Shown here: piece by piece, positions 1-6,569 of the stretch
Layout of the letters: every line of letters starts with the position of its first letter
Position numbering within the stretch: position 1 is the stretch's first letter
From: a virus
IMG/VR virus record: IMGVR_UViG_3300027770_000275
Coordinates: 1 to 22,151 of that record
Reading direction: 5' to 3' (one strand)
Length of the DNA stretch: 22,151 nt
The notes under the pieces: model-generated
Database searches by the model: none
What the model was told of the DNA's origin: nothing
What the model saw: only the letters and a program-made list of their open reading frames with translations
Program-made: the position numbers and the translations under genes

Positions 1-1
1 T

Positions 2-202
2 GTCCCTCGTTACCTTAAACGATTCACCGTCCCGCAAAGATTGAGCCTAGTGGGGGTTGGCGAACCCCTCGACAACCCGCTGGGAGTCAATCAAACAAAC
101 TTAATGAAGGGGTACTACCGCCAAGAACAAAAGCTTGGCAGTAGATTCAAAAGTAACTTCACGCCAGATAGCATCAAACGTGCGGCTATAAGGAGAAAAT
201 AA
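2..202 (+). CDS. C-terminal fragment of an unidentified phage protein
   Basis: An open frame enters from the left edge and stops at TAA 200-202, leaving 66 residues. The fragment is rich in Arg, Lys, Gln and Asn and ends in a strongly basic tail (KRAAIRRK). No domain can be recognised. The next gene starts one base after its stop, so the two are probably cotranscribed. Its place just before small structure-like genes would fit a packaging or head gene, but that is only context. The start and most of the protein lie outside the window. Confidence 0.75.
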   Translation, partial: VPRYLKRFTVPQRLSLVGVGEPLDNPLGVNQTNLMKGYYRQEQKLGSRFKSNFTPDSIKRAAIRRK

Positions 203-203
203 T

Positions 204-398
204 ATGGCAAATGAATTTGTACGAAGCCAACGCAAGGCCAAGGGAAAAGCTATTCGCTTTGATACCCAAGGTCAGACAAACGTAATTGAGTTTACGGCAA
301 GCTCCAGTGGTGGCACGGTTAATACTGTTGCAACATCCCCTGCGTCATTGAACGTGACTCTTAACGGCACGAGCTATCGCATCGCGCTACACAGCTAA
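204..398 (+). CDS. small phage protein, unknown (64 aa)
   Basis: A 64-residue frame with a strong ribosome binding site (AAGGAG about nine bases before the ATG). The N-terminus is basic (SQRKAKGK). The rest is Thr/Ser/Val/Asn-rich and looks like beta strands, ending in a segment close to LNVTLNGTSYRIAL. There is no signal peptide or membrane segment. The stop overlaps the next start as TAATG, so translation is probably coupled. Composition and place suggest a small virion component such as a decoration or head-fibre protein; this is inference and no family is recognised. Confidence 0.75.
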   Translation: MANEFVRSQRKAKGKAIRFDTQGQTNVIEFTASSSGGTVNTVATSPASLNVTLNGTSYRIALHS

Positions 399-637
399 TG
401 TCACGCGCACTAGATAAATTCCAAGGTCAATACGGATTTTCCGTAGGGACACAAGGAACAGCTCCTGCTGGCTACTGGGCGATCCAGATGCTTGCAGATA
501 CCACGTTTAGCGCAATTAGCGGTAAATATGATGGTACTCTGACAGGCGTTACGATTGGCTCTGGCAACATCATCTATGGCGAGTTCGACAGCTACACGGC
601 TGGAACTGGCAAGGTGATCGGCTACATAGCTGGTTAA
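398..637 (+). CDS. small Gly/Thr-rich structural-type protein (79 aa)
   Basis: This 79-residue protein starts on the A shared with the previous stop (TAATG, 396-400), so it is probably made by coupled re-initiation. It is glycine-, threonine- and tyrosine-rich, with alternating beta-type segments and a C-terminal stretch GTGKVIGYIAG. Small proteins of this style, with an I-x-x-L-x-D-T-x-F segment followed by a G-K-V-I-x-Y end, are common beside phage head and fibre genes. A virion accessory role is therefore inferred. There is no membrane segment or catalytic motif. Confidence 0.75.
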   Translation: MSRALDKFQGQYGFSVGTQGTAPAGYWAIQMLADTTFSAISGKYDGTLTGVTIGSGNIIYGEFDSYTAGTGKVIGYIAG

Positions 638-653
638 TGATTCAAGTAATCAC

Positions 654-681
654 ATCGCCAAAGGTTCTATCCCTTGGCGAT
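654..681 (+). other. intergenic hairpin, possible attenuator or weak terminator
   Basis: Arms 654-661 (ATCGCCAA) and 674-681 (TTGGCGAT) are perfect complements. After one A/C mismatch, GG 663-664 pairs with CC 671-672 around a six-base loop TTCTAT. A T-rich stretch follows only after about ten bases (690-698), so it is not a canonical intrinsic terminator. It lies in the 62-base gap between two structural genes and could modulate read-through or protect an mRNA end. Confidence 0.45.
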
Positions 682-699
682 TGATTGCATTTTAATTAT

Positions 700-1080
700 A
701 TGCCAAGACTATCTTTAGGATTGGGCGTGCAATCCGTTCGTAAGGTTAAGAGTGGAGGAGGAACACCTTCATTTGGCCTGCCAGCACAAATTATAGTTTC
801 TGGGGCTGGGATTGCGAATGGAACATACACAAAAACAAGTTCTGCTGGAGTTAATACGGATACCCCAATACCTGGAACATTTAACTATTTATTGGCAGCT
901 GGAATTTTTTATATTACCTCACCTGGAAACACAAACTTTAATGGCGACTATCTTGGCAATGATTGGGTTTTAGCTTCGGGAAATGATCCAGCCACAATTT
1001 TTTCCGAAAATGCAAGCACAGACGCAAACAATGTTCCCACAACTGGATGGTCTCCATCCATCACCATCACCGCCGCTTGA
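700..1080 (+). CDS. putative phage structural protein (126 aa)
   Basis: I chose the ATG at 700, which opens with MPRLSLGLGVQSVRKVKSGGG-like residues. The in-frame TTG at 685 lies against the upstream hairpin and has no ribosome binding site. The protein has a basic N-terminal segment, a Gly-rich linker, then a beta-rich Thr/Asn/Gly body ending WSPSITITAA. There are no catalytic motifs or membrane segments. The opening resembles short virion-surface proteins annotated in environmental phages, from memory. Its stop overlaps the next start (TGATG 1078-1082), coupling it to the lipoprotein gene. Confidence 0.7.
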   Translation: MPRLSLGLGVQSVRKVKSGGGTPSFGLPAQIIVSGAGIANGTYTKTSSAGVNTDTPIPGTFNYLLAAGIFYITSPGNTNFNGDYLGNDWVLASGNDPATIFSENASTDANNVPTTGWSPSITITAA

Positions 1081-1208
1081 TGAACATTCCGCTAGTCATC
1101 CTCTGCCTCGCCCTTGCCTCCTGTTCGCCAAAGCAAGAAGACAACAACGCGCTTCCACGCTACAGCGACATGGGCGCAGCATCTGACCTTGGGGCAACTA
1201 AGCCATGA
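1080..1208 (+). CDS. small lipoprotein, outer-membrane spanin (Rz1-like) candidate
   Basis: A 42-residue protein overlaps its neighbours at both ends: TGATG at 1078-1082 and ATGA at 1205-1208. It starts with a short hydrophobic leader and a classical lipobox L12-A13-S14-C15, so signal peptidase II cleavage and lipidation at Cys15 are expected. Ser at +2 does not signal inner-membrane retention, which suggests the outer membrane. The mature part is 28 residues, polar, with three prolines. Size and lipobox fit Rz1-type outer-membrane spanins that act in the last step of Gram-negative lysis. Its neighbour is holin-like, which supports a lysis role. Oddly, the leader has no Lys or Arg, and no obvious inner-membrane spanin overlaps it. 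Confidence 0.7.
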   Translation: MNIPLVILCLALASCSPKQEDNNALPRYSDMGAASDLGATKP

Positions 1209-1432
1209 GCGAAGAGCAAGTCTGGGGCATGGAAATCCGCCTGGCTAGGATGGAAGAGCGTCAGCTTCAGCTTTACGCTATGGTTGAAAGGTCACTTGCT
1301 TTCCACGGGGATGTTGCTAATAGGTTAGGTGCGCTGGAAACCTTAAAGACGAAGGTTCTGGCTGTAGCTGGAGTCGTTGGGCTGGCCTGCTCAATGGCTT
1401 GGGATGTCCTCAAAAACCGCTTTAACGGCTAG
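1205..1432 (+). CDS. coiled-coil plus single-TM protein, XhlA-like holin candidate
   Basis: A 75-residue protein whose ATG overlaps the lipoprotein stop (ATGA). Residues 9-48 form an amphipathic, coiled-coil-like helix rich in Glu, Arg, Met and Leu (MEIRLARMEERQLQL). Residues 51-66 form one hydrophobic segment (VLAVAGVVGLACSMAW) followed by a short basic end (KNRF). N-terminal amphipathic helix plus one C-terminal membrane segment is the layout of XhlA/haemolysin-type holin accessories. Together with the adjacent lipoprotein it forms a probable lysis cassette. It is not a typical inner-membrane spanin, which would have its membrane segment at the N-terminus. Function is inferred from topology and context. 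Confidence 0.65.
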   Translation: MSEEQVWGMEIRLARMEERQLQLYAMVERSLAFHGDVANRLGALETLKTKVLAVAGVVGLACSMAWDVLKNRFNG

Positions 1433-1441
1433 GGAGATAAA

Positions 1442-2086
1442 ATGGCAACATTAGGAACGCAGAACATTTCGACTAGTTACGTCCAGCTAATTAAGACTAG
1501 CGGCACTACTGGCATTGACGGCACGATCCAGACCATCACCGATGGAAATAATGTATCCTCCGCGCTTCAGCTATCCACAGGAGGCGTGAGCAGCACAGGC
1601 TCTCTTTCGGTTACTGGCGCAGCCACCTTTAGCTCCAGCATTTCTGCTACTACTGGCACGGCTACGATTGGCACTGAATCCGTCAACACCTCCACGATTG
1701 GCACGCTTGCAGTAACGAACACAGCAACAGTTGGCACGCTGAAGGTTGGCGCATCTGGTCCAAGACTTACTGCTGTTAGCTACGGAACCGCAGCGTTTAC
1801 TGGCTCTACATTCCAAGACCTAGATTCGGCCACAGCGGGATCAAATGTTACAACAGGAACATTTACAGTAACAGGCGCAGCCTTGGGAGACATTGTCTTT
1901 GGTGGGCTTACATCAATTGGTTCAAGCACAGGCACAAACGCCACCTTAGCTCAAAGACTAATTCCTTCGTTTAGGGTTGAATCGGCAGATACGATTCGAT
2001 ATGTAATACTTAATACAGATATAGTTTCCCACGGCACAACTCCAGCAGGCACTCTATACGCAACCGCAATGAGGTTTGTAACTTAA
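1442..2086 (+). CDS. repeat-rich tail fibre-type protein (214 aa)
   Basis: A 214-residue protein with a binding site GGGAG ahead of ATG 1442. The N-terminal 45 residues are non-repetitive and may be an attachment domain. Residues 45-110 are a Thr/Gly/Ser/Ala array with a recurring T-[AI]-T-[IV]-G-T step (GTATIGTESV, TIGTLAV, ATVGTLKV), as in beta-helical or triple-stranded fibre shafts. The C-terminal 100 residues resemble a compact beta domain. It lies one base before a second, larger fibre gene with a similar repeat style, so the two may form one fibre assembly. There are no enzymatic motifs. Confidence 0.7.
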   Translation: MATLGTQNISTSYVQLIKTSGTTGIDGTIQTITDGNNVSSALQLSTGGVSSTGSLSVTGAATFSSSISATTGTATIGTESVNTSTIGTLAVTNTATVGTLKVGASGPRLTAVSYGTAAFTGSTFQDLDSATAGSNVTTGTFTVTGAALGDIVFGGLTSIGSSTGTNATLAQRLIPSFRVESADTIRYVILNTDIVSHGTTPAGTLYATAMRFVT

Positions 2087-2087
2087 T

Positions 2088-3176
2088 ATGTCTAAATTTA
2101 ATACAGGACAATCTTTTGCTGATGGCGATACAGTAACAGGAGCCAAGCTCAATAACATCACCAGCCAGTTAAATATTTATACAGGTGTTATCTCCGAGCA
2201 AACAGCAATGTCTGCAACGGTTAGCACGTTAGACCAGCTTCTTATTGCAGATACCGATAACGGAGATAGCGGTGCGGCCAATCGGATAACAGTGCAGAAA
2301 TTGTTTGATGACTCGCTGACTAACGGAACTTACACTACCGCCAATCTTTCTGGCACAATTACCTCTAATCGCACTGTTGCCACTAGCGCAACGATTACTA
2401 CTGGAACAATTCCAACACTGGTATCCAACAATGCTACGATTGGCACTACTACTGGAACGGCAGGCGTGTTCACATCTGGCACAATTACTACTGGTCTTAT
2501 CCCAACCCTTACCGCTGGAACTACAACTGGCACAGCGGGGATCTTTACGTCTGGAACAGTTGCTACGCTTAACAGCACTACTGGAACAATTGCTACGCTT
2601 AACAGCACTACTGGAACGATTGCTACACTCAACAGCACTACTGGAACTATTACCAATCTGTCCACTACTCTTGCTGGTGATTTCACAATCAGCAACGGAA
2701 CTGGAACACTTGGAACAAGCGGAGCAACGGCTGGAACCTATGGAAGCGTTTCTGCAATCCCATTCATAACTGTTGACGCAAAAGGAAGAATTACATCGGC
2801 TACAACTGGAACTTTTTCGTCAACTCCTGCGGATGGATCGATCACACTTGCAAAGCTATCGACAAGCTCAACAGAAGCTGATAATGTTAAAAAACGAACA
2901 GCTATCGCATTTGCTGTTGCACAAAACGGTGGAACTCTACAGTCTGGTGGATTTGGATTTTCATCTGTTACGGATGGTGGGAGTGGGATATTGCAGCTAA
3001 ACTTTAATTTTACCGCATCGACTAATGCAGTCGCCGTTGCCACAAATCACGCTGCTGGCGCAATGGGTGGTATTGAAAGAACTGGATTAACAACTAGCGC
3101 AGTTACATATCAAAGCAGAAACTCTGGTGGCTCTCCACAGGACTGCGACATAAGTTGCATTGTATTTTCGGAGTAA
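2088..3176 (+). CDS. tail fibre / receptor-binding-type protein (362 aa)
   Basis: A 362-residue protein. Residues 1-75 include motifs common at fibre N-termini (GQSFADGDTVTGAKLNNI and ANRITVQKL). Residues 80-205 are a shaft of Thr/Gly/Ser repeats, including three 10-residue units of the type ATLNSTTGTI and two copies of TTTGTAG[VI]FTSGT[IV]. Next comes AIPFITVDAKGRITSATTG, a signature often seen near the end of phage fibre shafts. The C-terminal 110 residues are non-repetitive and contain two Cys close together (QDCDISC); this is the likely receptor-contacting or trimerising tip. The following chaperone-like gene fits fibre assembly. Receptor specificity cannot be read. Confidence 0.8.
   Translation: MSKFNTGQSFADGDTVTGAKLNNITSQLNIYTGVISEQTAMSATVSTLDQLLIADTDNGDSGAANRITVQKLFDDSLTNGTYTTANLSGTITSNRTVATSATITTGTIPTLVSNNATIGTTTGTAGVFTSGTITTGLIPTLTAGTTTGTAGIFTSGTVATLNSTTGTIATLNSTTGTIATLNSTTGTITNLSTTLAGDFTISNGTGTLGTSGATAGTYGSVSAIPFITVDAKGRITSATTGTFSSTPADGSITLAKLSTSSTEADNVKKRTAIAFAVAQNGGTLQSGGFGFSSVTDGGSGILQLNFNFTASTNAVAVATNHAAGAMGGIERTGLTTSAVTYQSRNSGGSPQDCDISCIVFSE
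2445..2561 (+). repeat. two 42-nt imperfect direct repeats in the fibre gene
   Basis: The 42-base units at 2445-2486 and 2520-2561 encode TTTGTAGVFTSGTI and TTTGTAGIFTSGTV. They differ at eleven bases, eight of them synonymous and three giving V/I swaps. The units are spaced 75 bases apart and are part of the fibre shaft. Confidence 0.8.
2561..2650 (+). repeat. three tandem 30-nt repeats in the fibre gene
   Basis: Three contiguous 30-base units (2561-2590, 2591-2620, 2621-2650) are nearly identical, with a core close to TGCTACGCTTAACAGCACTA. Each encodes ten residues (ATLNSTTGTI-type), so gain or loss of a unit keeps the frame and changes shaft length. The third unit has the most substitutions. 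Confidence 0.9.
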
Positions 3177-3183
3177 GAGAAAA

Positions 3184-3609
3184 ATGAAAAAGATTATATA
3201 TAAACAAAATGGTTTTGTATTTGTTGTTTCCAAAGCACCATGGAACACAGACAGTATTGAGGGGGTCGCAAAAAAAGATGTTCCGAGTGATGTAGAATAT
3301 AGCATAATTGATGAATCTCTAGTTCCAAATGATAGGACATTTCGGGATGCTTGGGAATATTCTAAGGATAGAATCACAATTAATTCCGACAAGGCCAAGG
3401 CCATATGGAAAGACAAGTGGCGTGAAGCTCGTAAGCCCTTGCTTGCTTCGCTCGACATCGAATTTATGAAGGCCGTTGAGTCGGCTGACACCGAGAAGCA
3501 GGCTGAAATTGCATCAAAGAAACAAGCCTTGCGTGATGTAACCCAGACTGAGATTGTTGGCAACACGCCTGAAGAGATTAAGGCAGTTTGGCCGAGCGTG
3601 TTGAATTAA
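3184..3609 (+). CDS. putative tail fibre assembly/chaperone-like protein (141 aa)
   Basis: I chose ATG 3184, just after the fibre stop with a purine-rich AAGAGA upstream. An in-frame start further upstream would overlap the fibre gene and adds nothing recognisable. The N-terminal half (MKKIIYKQNGFVFVV, then PSDVEYSIIDESLVPNDRTFRDAWEY) precedes a helical half with ARKPLLASLDIEFMKAVE. That order resembles short phage proteins annotated as tail assembly chaperones; I rely on memory for this. Base composition changes inside the gene, with an AT-rich 5' half and a balanced 3' half, suggesting a mosaic junction. Position directly behind the fibre supports the role. Confidence 0.6.
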   Translation: MKKIIYKQNGFVFVVSKAPWNTDSIEGVAKKDVPSDVEYSIIDESLVPNDRTFRDAWEYSKDRITINSDKAKAIWKDKWREARKPLLASLDIEFMKAVESADTEKQAEIASKKQALRDVTQTEIVGNTPEEIKAVWPSVLN

Positions 3610-3620
3610 GAAGGGCATAA

Positions 3621-4319
3621 ATGACCCTAACTGAAATCGCTCAATATGCAGGCGAGAAGGTTGGCAAGACCGACTCGGATACGCTTACCTTCTTGCAGAA
3701 GGCCGCAAGCTTGGCTTACCGCCGAGTATGGGACTTTGCCCCTTGGCGTGAGACTGTCACCAACTCGACCTATTCAGTTGGAACAAACAGGCAGATCACG
3801 CTAGGAACTAATGTCGAGACACCTCTTTCGGTTGCTTATAACGATGCAGAGGTTGACCCGATTGACTTGGCTACGATTGTAAGCCAAGACCCAGGCCTGC
3901 TTGACGATGCGCGTACTGGCGATCCAGATACATACCATTTTACGGGCAGGAATAGCAGTGGCATTGCACAGTTAAATCTCTACCCAAGGCTTAAAACATC
4001 TGGTACAATACCATTGCGTGTTGTGGAAAAGCTAAAGTGTCTTACTAGGACAAATTACATCGTTGACTTTCCTCCGTCTGATTCGGCTCTGAATGATGAA
4101 CTTCGCTTGCCCCACGTTCATCATCTTGTTCTGGCCTTAACCCATTCTGATGCCCTAGAGCGTGAACGGCAATATGCCAAGGCACAAGCCATTACGCAGA
4201 CCGCCAATTCTGACCTTGCAGCTATGGCTAACTACGAGTTGAGCCAGGTTGGCGGTATCAAACAGATCACTCCGCAAAGTTTAGGCGAGCTAACCATAGA
4301 AGAAATGTTCTCGGCTTAA
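3621..4319 (+). CDS. putative head-tail adaptor / tail tubular protein A-like (232 aa)
   Basis: A 232-residue soluble protein with a Shine-Dalgarno AAGGGC before the ATG. The N-terminal 45 residues are helical (LQKAASLAYRRVWDFAPW). A beta-rich centre contains an NLYPRL segment, and a long helical C-terminal part (HVHHLVLALTHSDALERERQYAKAQAI) ends in IEEMFSA. A helical start with an R-x-W-D-x-x-x-W segment, a beta core and a C-terminal helix pair fits podovirus adaptor (T7 gp11-like) proteins. The next gene resembles a tail nozzle protein, the normal partner downstream. No exact family is claimed. Confidence 0.55.
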   Translation: MTLTEIAQYAGEKVGKTDSDTLTFLQKAASLAYRRVWDFAPWRETVTNSTYSVGTNRQITLGTNVETPLSVAYNDAEVDPIDLATIVSQDPGLLDDARTGDPDTYHFTGRNSSGIAQLNLYPRLKTSGTIPLRVVEKLKCLTRTNYIVDFPPSDSALNDELRLPHVHHLVLALTHSDALERERQYAKAQAITQTANSDLAAMANYELSQVGGIKQITPQSLGELTIEEMFSA

Positions 4320-4331
4320 AGGGAGGCAGTC

Positions 4332-6200
4332 ATGCCTTACTACGACAATAACCTAGACGATCTCTTGGCGTTTGACGGAATCCGTCAATTTAGCGGAGGT
4401 CAAGCCAGCGGAATCCAGTCAGATAACTTGGCCGAGAACCAAGTACAAGAGTTAAAGAACATGACTCTATCCCCACAAGGTAGAGTTGAAACTAGGTACG
4501 GATTTGCGAATTTCTCCACAGGAGCAACCACAACTGGAACAACATCAGTTGGCGGGCTTGGCTATTACGATACTGCAACCTACGAGCAATTACTTACGGT
4601 TTCCAGCGGAAGATTGTTTGCCATAGATAACAGCGGAACCGTTGTACCATCGGGATCTGCCCAACCAGCCCTTGCAACTTGGTCAGCTACCACATCAACT
4701 TGGGGTACAACATCGCAAGTATGGGAGAACGGATATTTGGTTTCAGCCACAAACAAAGTCAATATGATTCAATTCAATGACCTTGAATACTTGGTTGATG
4801 GCACTGGAGCCTTGATGGTTTGGAACGGAACAAGTGTAAAGCAGCAAGGTGGGAAGGTTAGGGAAGTTACGGTAACTACGGCTGGCACTGGTTACACATC
4901 GGCAACGGCGGTTATTACTGGCCCAAATTTGGGCGGTGATCCAACAACCTTGCTTGCAGCTACCGCTGGCGGTGCTGTGACGGCTGTTACTGTATCGACT
5001 AATTCTGGTGGTGGATACTCAAGCACGCCTACCGTGACAATTATAGGAAACGGATCTGGTGCTACGGCAAAGGCTGTTATGGGTATACCTCCAGTTGGTT
5101 TGCGTATCTTAGTTACAAGTGGCAACAGGCTATTTGGCGTGGGTAGCGGAGCCGAGCGCAATACCTTGTACGCAAGTGATATTCTGGACGCTGGATTGTG
5201 GGCATCAGAGAACAGCATCGTTGTTGGTGGTGCTGACGGAGAAGAGATAACCGCAGTTGTTCCTTACTACGCCAATAGACTAATTGTATTTAAGCCATCT
5301 AAGATTTATCAAGTATCTATCCCAACCGATATGACCTCTGCCGCCGATTGGGTGGTTGAACAGGTTAGCTCAACAACTGGGTGCGTTGCCGAGAAGACTG
5401 CGATACAGGTCAATTCGGACGTATTCTTCTTAGCTACAGACGGCATTCGTTCATTAAGCCGATCTGTGGCAGACGATTTTACATCAGTTGGGTTGCCACT
5501 AAGCGAGATTATTAAAGACGTTATCCTTACCATCAATCCAATTAACATTGGCAAGTCATACGCAATCTTTAATGACAATCGGTATATACTTTCTGTGCCT
5601 ATAGGTTCGAGCGAGATATGCAATTCAATGATAGTTTACAACACAATTTTACAATGTTTTGAGGGAGTATGGAGCTTTGGAGCCATACAGCTTGCGCAAA
5701 CTAATTTTGGTGCGTTGGGTCGCAGACTTGCGGCCAAGTCATCCAATGGTTTAATCACAAACTATAATGGCTATAAAACGCTAAATTCAACTGTAGCCAA
5801 TGACTACAAGGATTCTGGATCTTATTATGAGTCCTACGTTTCGACTAGAGCGTTTATATTTGGCGATCCATTTGCTAGTAAATATGGCAGCCATTTTGAG
5901 GTAAGCTTTGATAAGACATTTAGTGAAGACGTGGATATATATATCCAGCGCGATACGGACTCATCGTTTGTATCTGTGCTTGCCAACCTAGACCCGTCTA
6001 CCGATGAGCTTCTTCTCCCATTTGTCTTGCCAGCCGTTCTTACTGCCTCGGCAAAGAACAGGGTTGCCAATGATCTGCGTGGCTACGAAAAATGGCGCAA
6101 TATAGCAATCAAAGTTGCAAGTTCAACAGGGCAGTTTGCATTGCGTCAAATCATTGCAGCAGCCAATCCAGACACTATTGAAGTGCAGAAGTCAATATGA
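4332..6200 (+). CDS. putative tail nozzle/stabilisation protein (tail tubular protein B-like)
   Basis: A 622-residue protein with a strong ribosome binding site (GGGAGG). The N-terminus carries a typical segment, FSGGQASGIQSDNLAENQV followed by L-K-N-M, then R-Y-G-F. This matches podovirus nozzle/stabilisation proteins, which start with G-G-x-N/Q and L-x-N motifs and then form a beta-propeller-like body. Residues 177-249 look like an inserted module of G-x-G-Y-x-S...P-T-V-T-I type repeats. The rest alternates beta strands with loops (for example VFFLATDGIRSLS). The stop overlaps the next start (ATGA at 6197). Length is close to that of related tail tubes (about 600-800 residues). Confidence 0.65.
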   Translation: MPYYDNNLDDLLAFDGIRQFSGGQASGIQSDNLAENQVQELKNMTLSPQGRVETRYGFANFSTGATTTGTTSVGGLGYYDTATYEQLLTVSSGRLFAIDNSGTVVPSGSAQPALATWSATTSTWGTTSQVWENGYLVSATNKVNMIQFNDLEYLVDGTGALMVWNGTSVKQQGGKVREVTVTTAGTGYTSATAVITGPNLGGDPTTLLAATAGGAVTAVTVSTNSGGGYSSTPTVTIIGNGSGATAKAVMGIPPVGLRILVTSGNRLFGVGSGAERNTLYASDILDAGLWASENSIVVGGADGEEITAVVPYYANRLIVFKPSKIYQVSIPTDMTSAADWVVEQVSSTTGCVAEKTAIQVNSDVFFLATDGIRSLSRSVADDFTSVGLPLSEIIKDVILTINPINIGKSYAIFNDNRYILSVPIGSSEICNSMIVYNTILQCFEGVWSFGAIQLAQTNFGALGRRLAAKSSNGLITNYNGYKTLNSTVANDYKDSGSYYESYVSTRAFIFGDPFASKYGSHFEVSFDKTFSEDVDIYIQRDTDSSFVSVLANLDPSTDELLLPFVLPAVLTASAKNRVANDLRGYEKWRNIAIKVASSTGQFALRQIIAAANPDTIEVQKSI

Positions 6201-6565
6201 CCGCGCTGGAGTATATAGAGGAAAGTGGCGTGCCAGAGGCTATGTGGCCTAACCTAGAGGCTTGGTTTGGCTGGTTTGAGAAGCAGGGCATGGTTGGGGT
6301 GGTTAAGGATGGGGAGGAGATAGCAGGCGTGGCTCTGGCTAGGTGCATCAAGGACGGCCAAAAGGCTGACCATTATGTGCATAGCGAAGATGGGGAGAAT
6401 GTCTTTGTCGACTTGACGATCTCCTCAAAGGGTGGTAAATCTCTACGTTGCTTGCTGTTGCTCCTTTGGGAGCGTTTCGGTCCTCGCAAGCGGATCACCT
6501 TTAATCGTTCTGGCAAACCAAGGAGTTACGACTATATGACATTTATGCGAAAGGCTAGGGTTTAA
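6197..6565 (+). CDS. GNAT-like T7 gp13-type (DUF2833-like) morphogenesis protein
   Basis: A 122-residue protein starting inside the previous stop codon (ATGA). A short helical start is followed by a beta hairpin with GVVKDGEEIAGVALAR, then an N-V-F-V-D-L strand with ISSKGGKSLRCLLLLL, and finally an ITFNRSGKPRSYDYMTFMRK end. The pattern of two strands, a central strand and helix, and a final F-x-R-x-G-K strand is what I associate with the GNAT-fold family that includes T7 gp13. That protein is needed for assembly of the internal core rather than for acetylation. Its place immediately before probable internal virion genes supports this. No acetyl-CoA-binding R/Q-x-x-G-x-G/A signature is evident, so enzymatic activity is doubtful. 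Confidence 0.5.
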   Translation: MTALEYIEESGVPEAMWPNLEAWFGWFEKQGMVGVVKDGEEIAGVALARCIKDGQKADHYVHSEDGENVFVDLTISSKGGKSLRCLLLLLWERFGPRKRITFNRSGKPRSYDYMTFMRKARV

Positions 6566-6569
6566 CACC

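Noticed and set aside
685-699. Longer form of the structural protein starting at TTG 685
   Set aside because: The start touches the hairpin arm and has no Shine-Dalgarno; ATG 700 gives a recognisable N-terminus.
983-1186. Plus-strand frame overlapping the structural protein and the lipoprotein gene
   Set aside because: Low-complexity Pro/His/Gln/Arg product, and the lipoprotein frame here has a lipobox and exact overlaps at both ends.
2561-2650. Possible CRISPR-like array (30-bp repeats)
   Set aside because: The units are directly contiguous, with no spacers, and are in frame in a fibre gene.
2330-2695. Long minus-strand open frame opposite the fibre repeats
   Set aside because: Its Val/Pro-rich repetitive product is the mirror of the Thr/Gly/Asn codon repeats in the fibre gene, with no start context or family resemblance.
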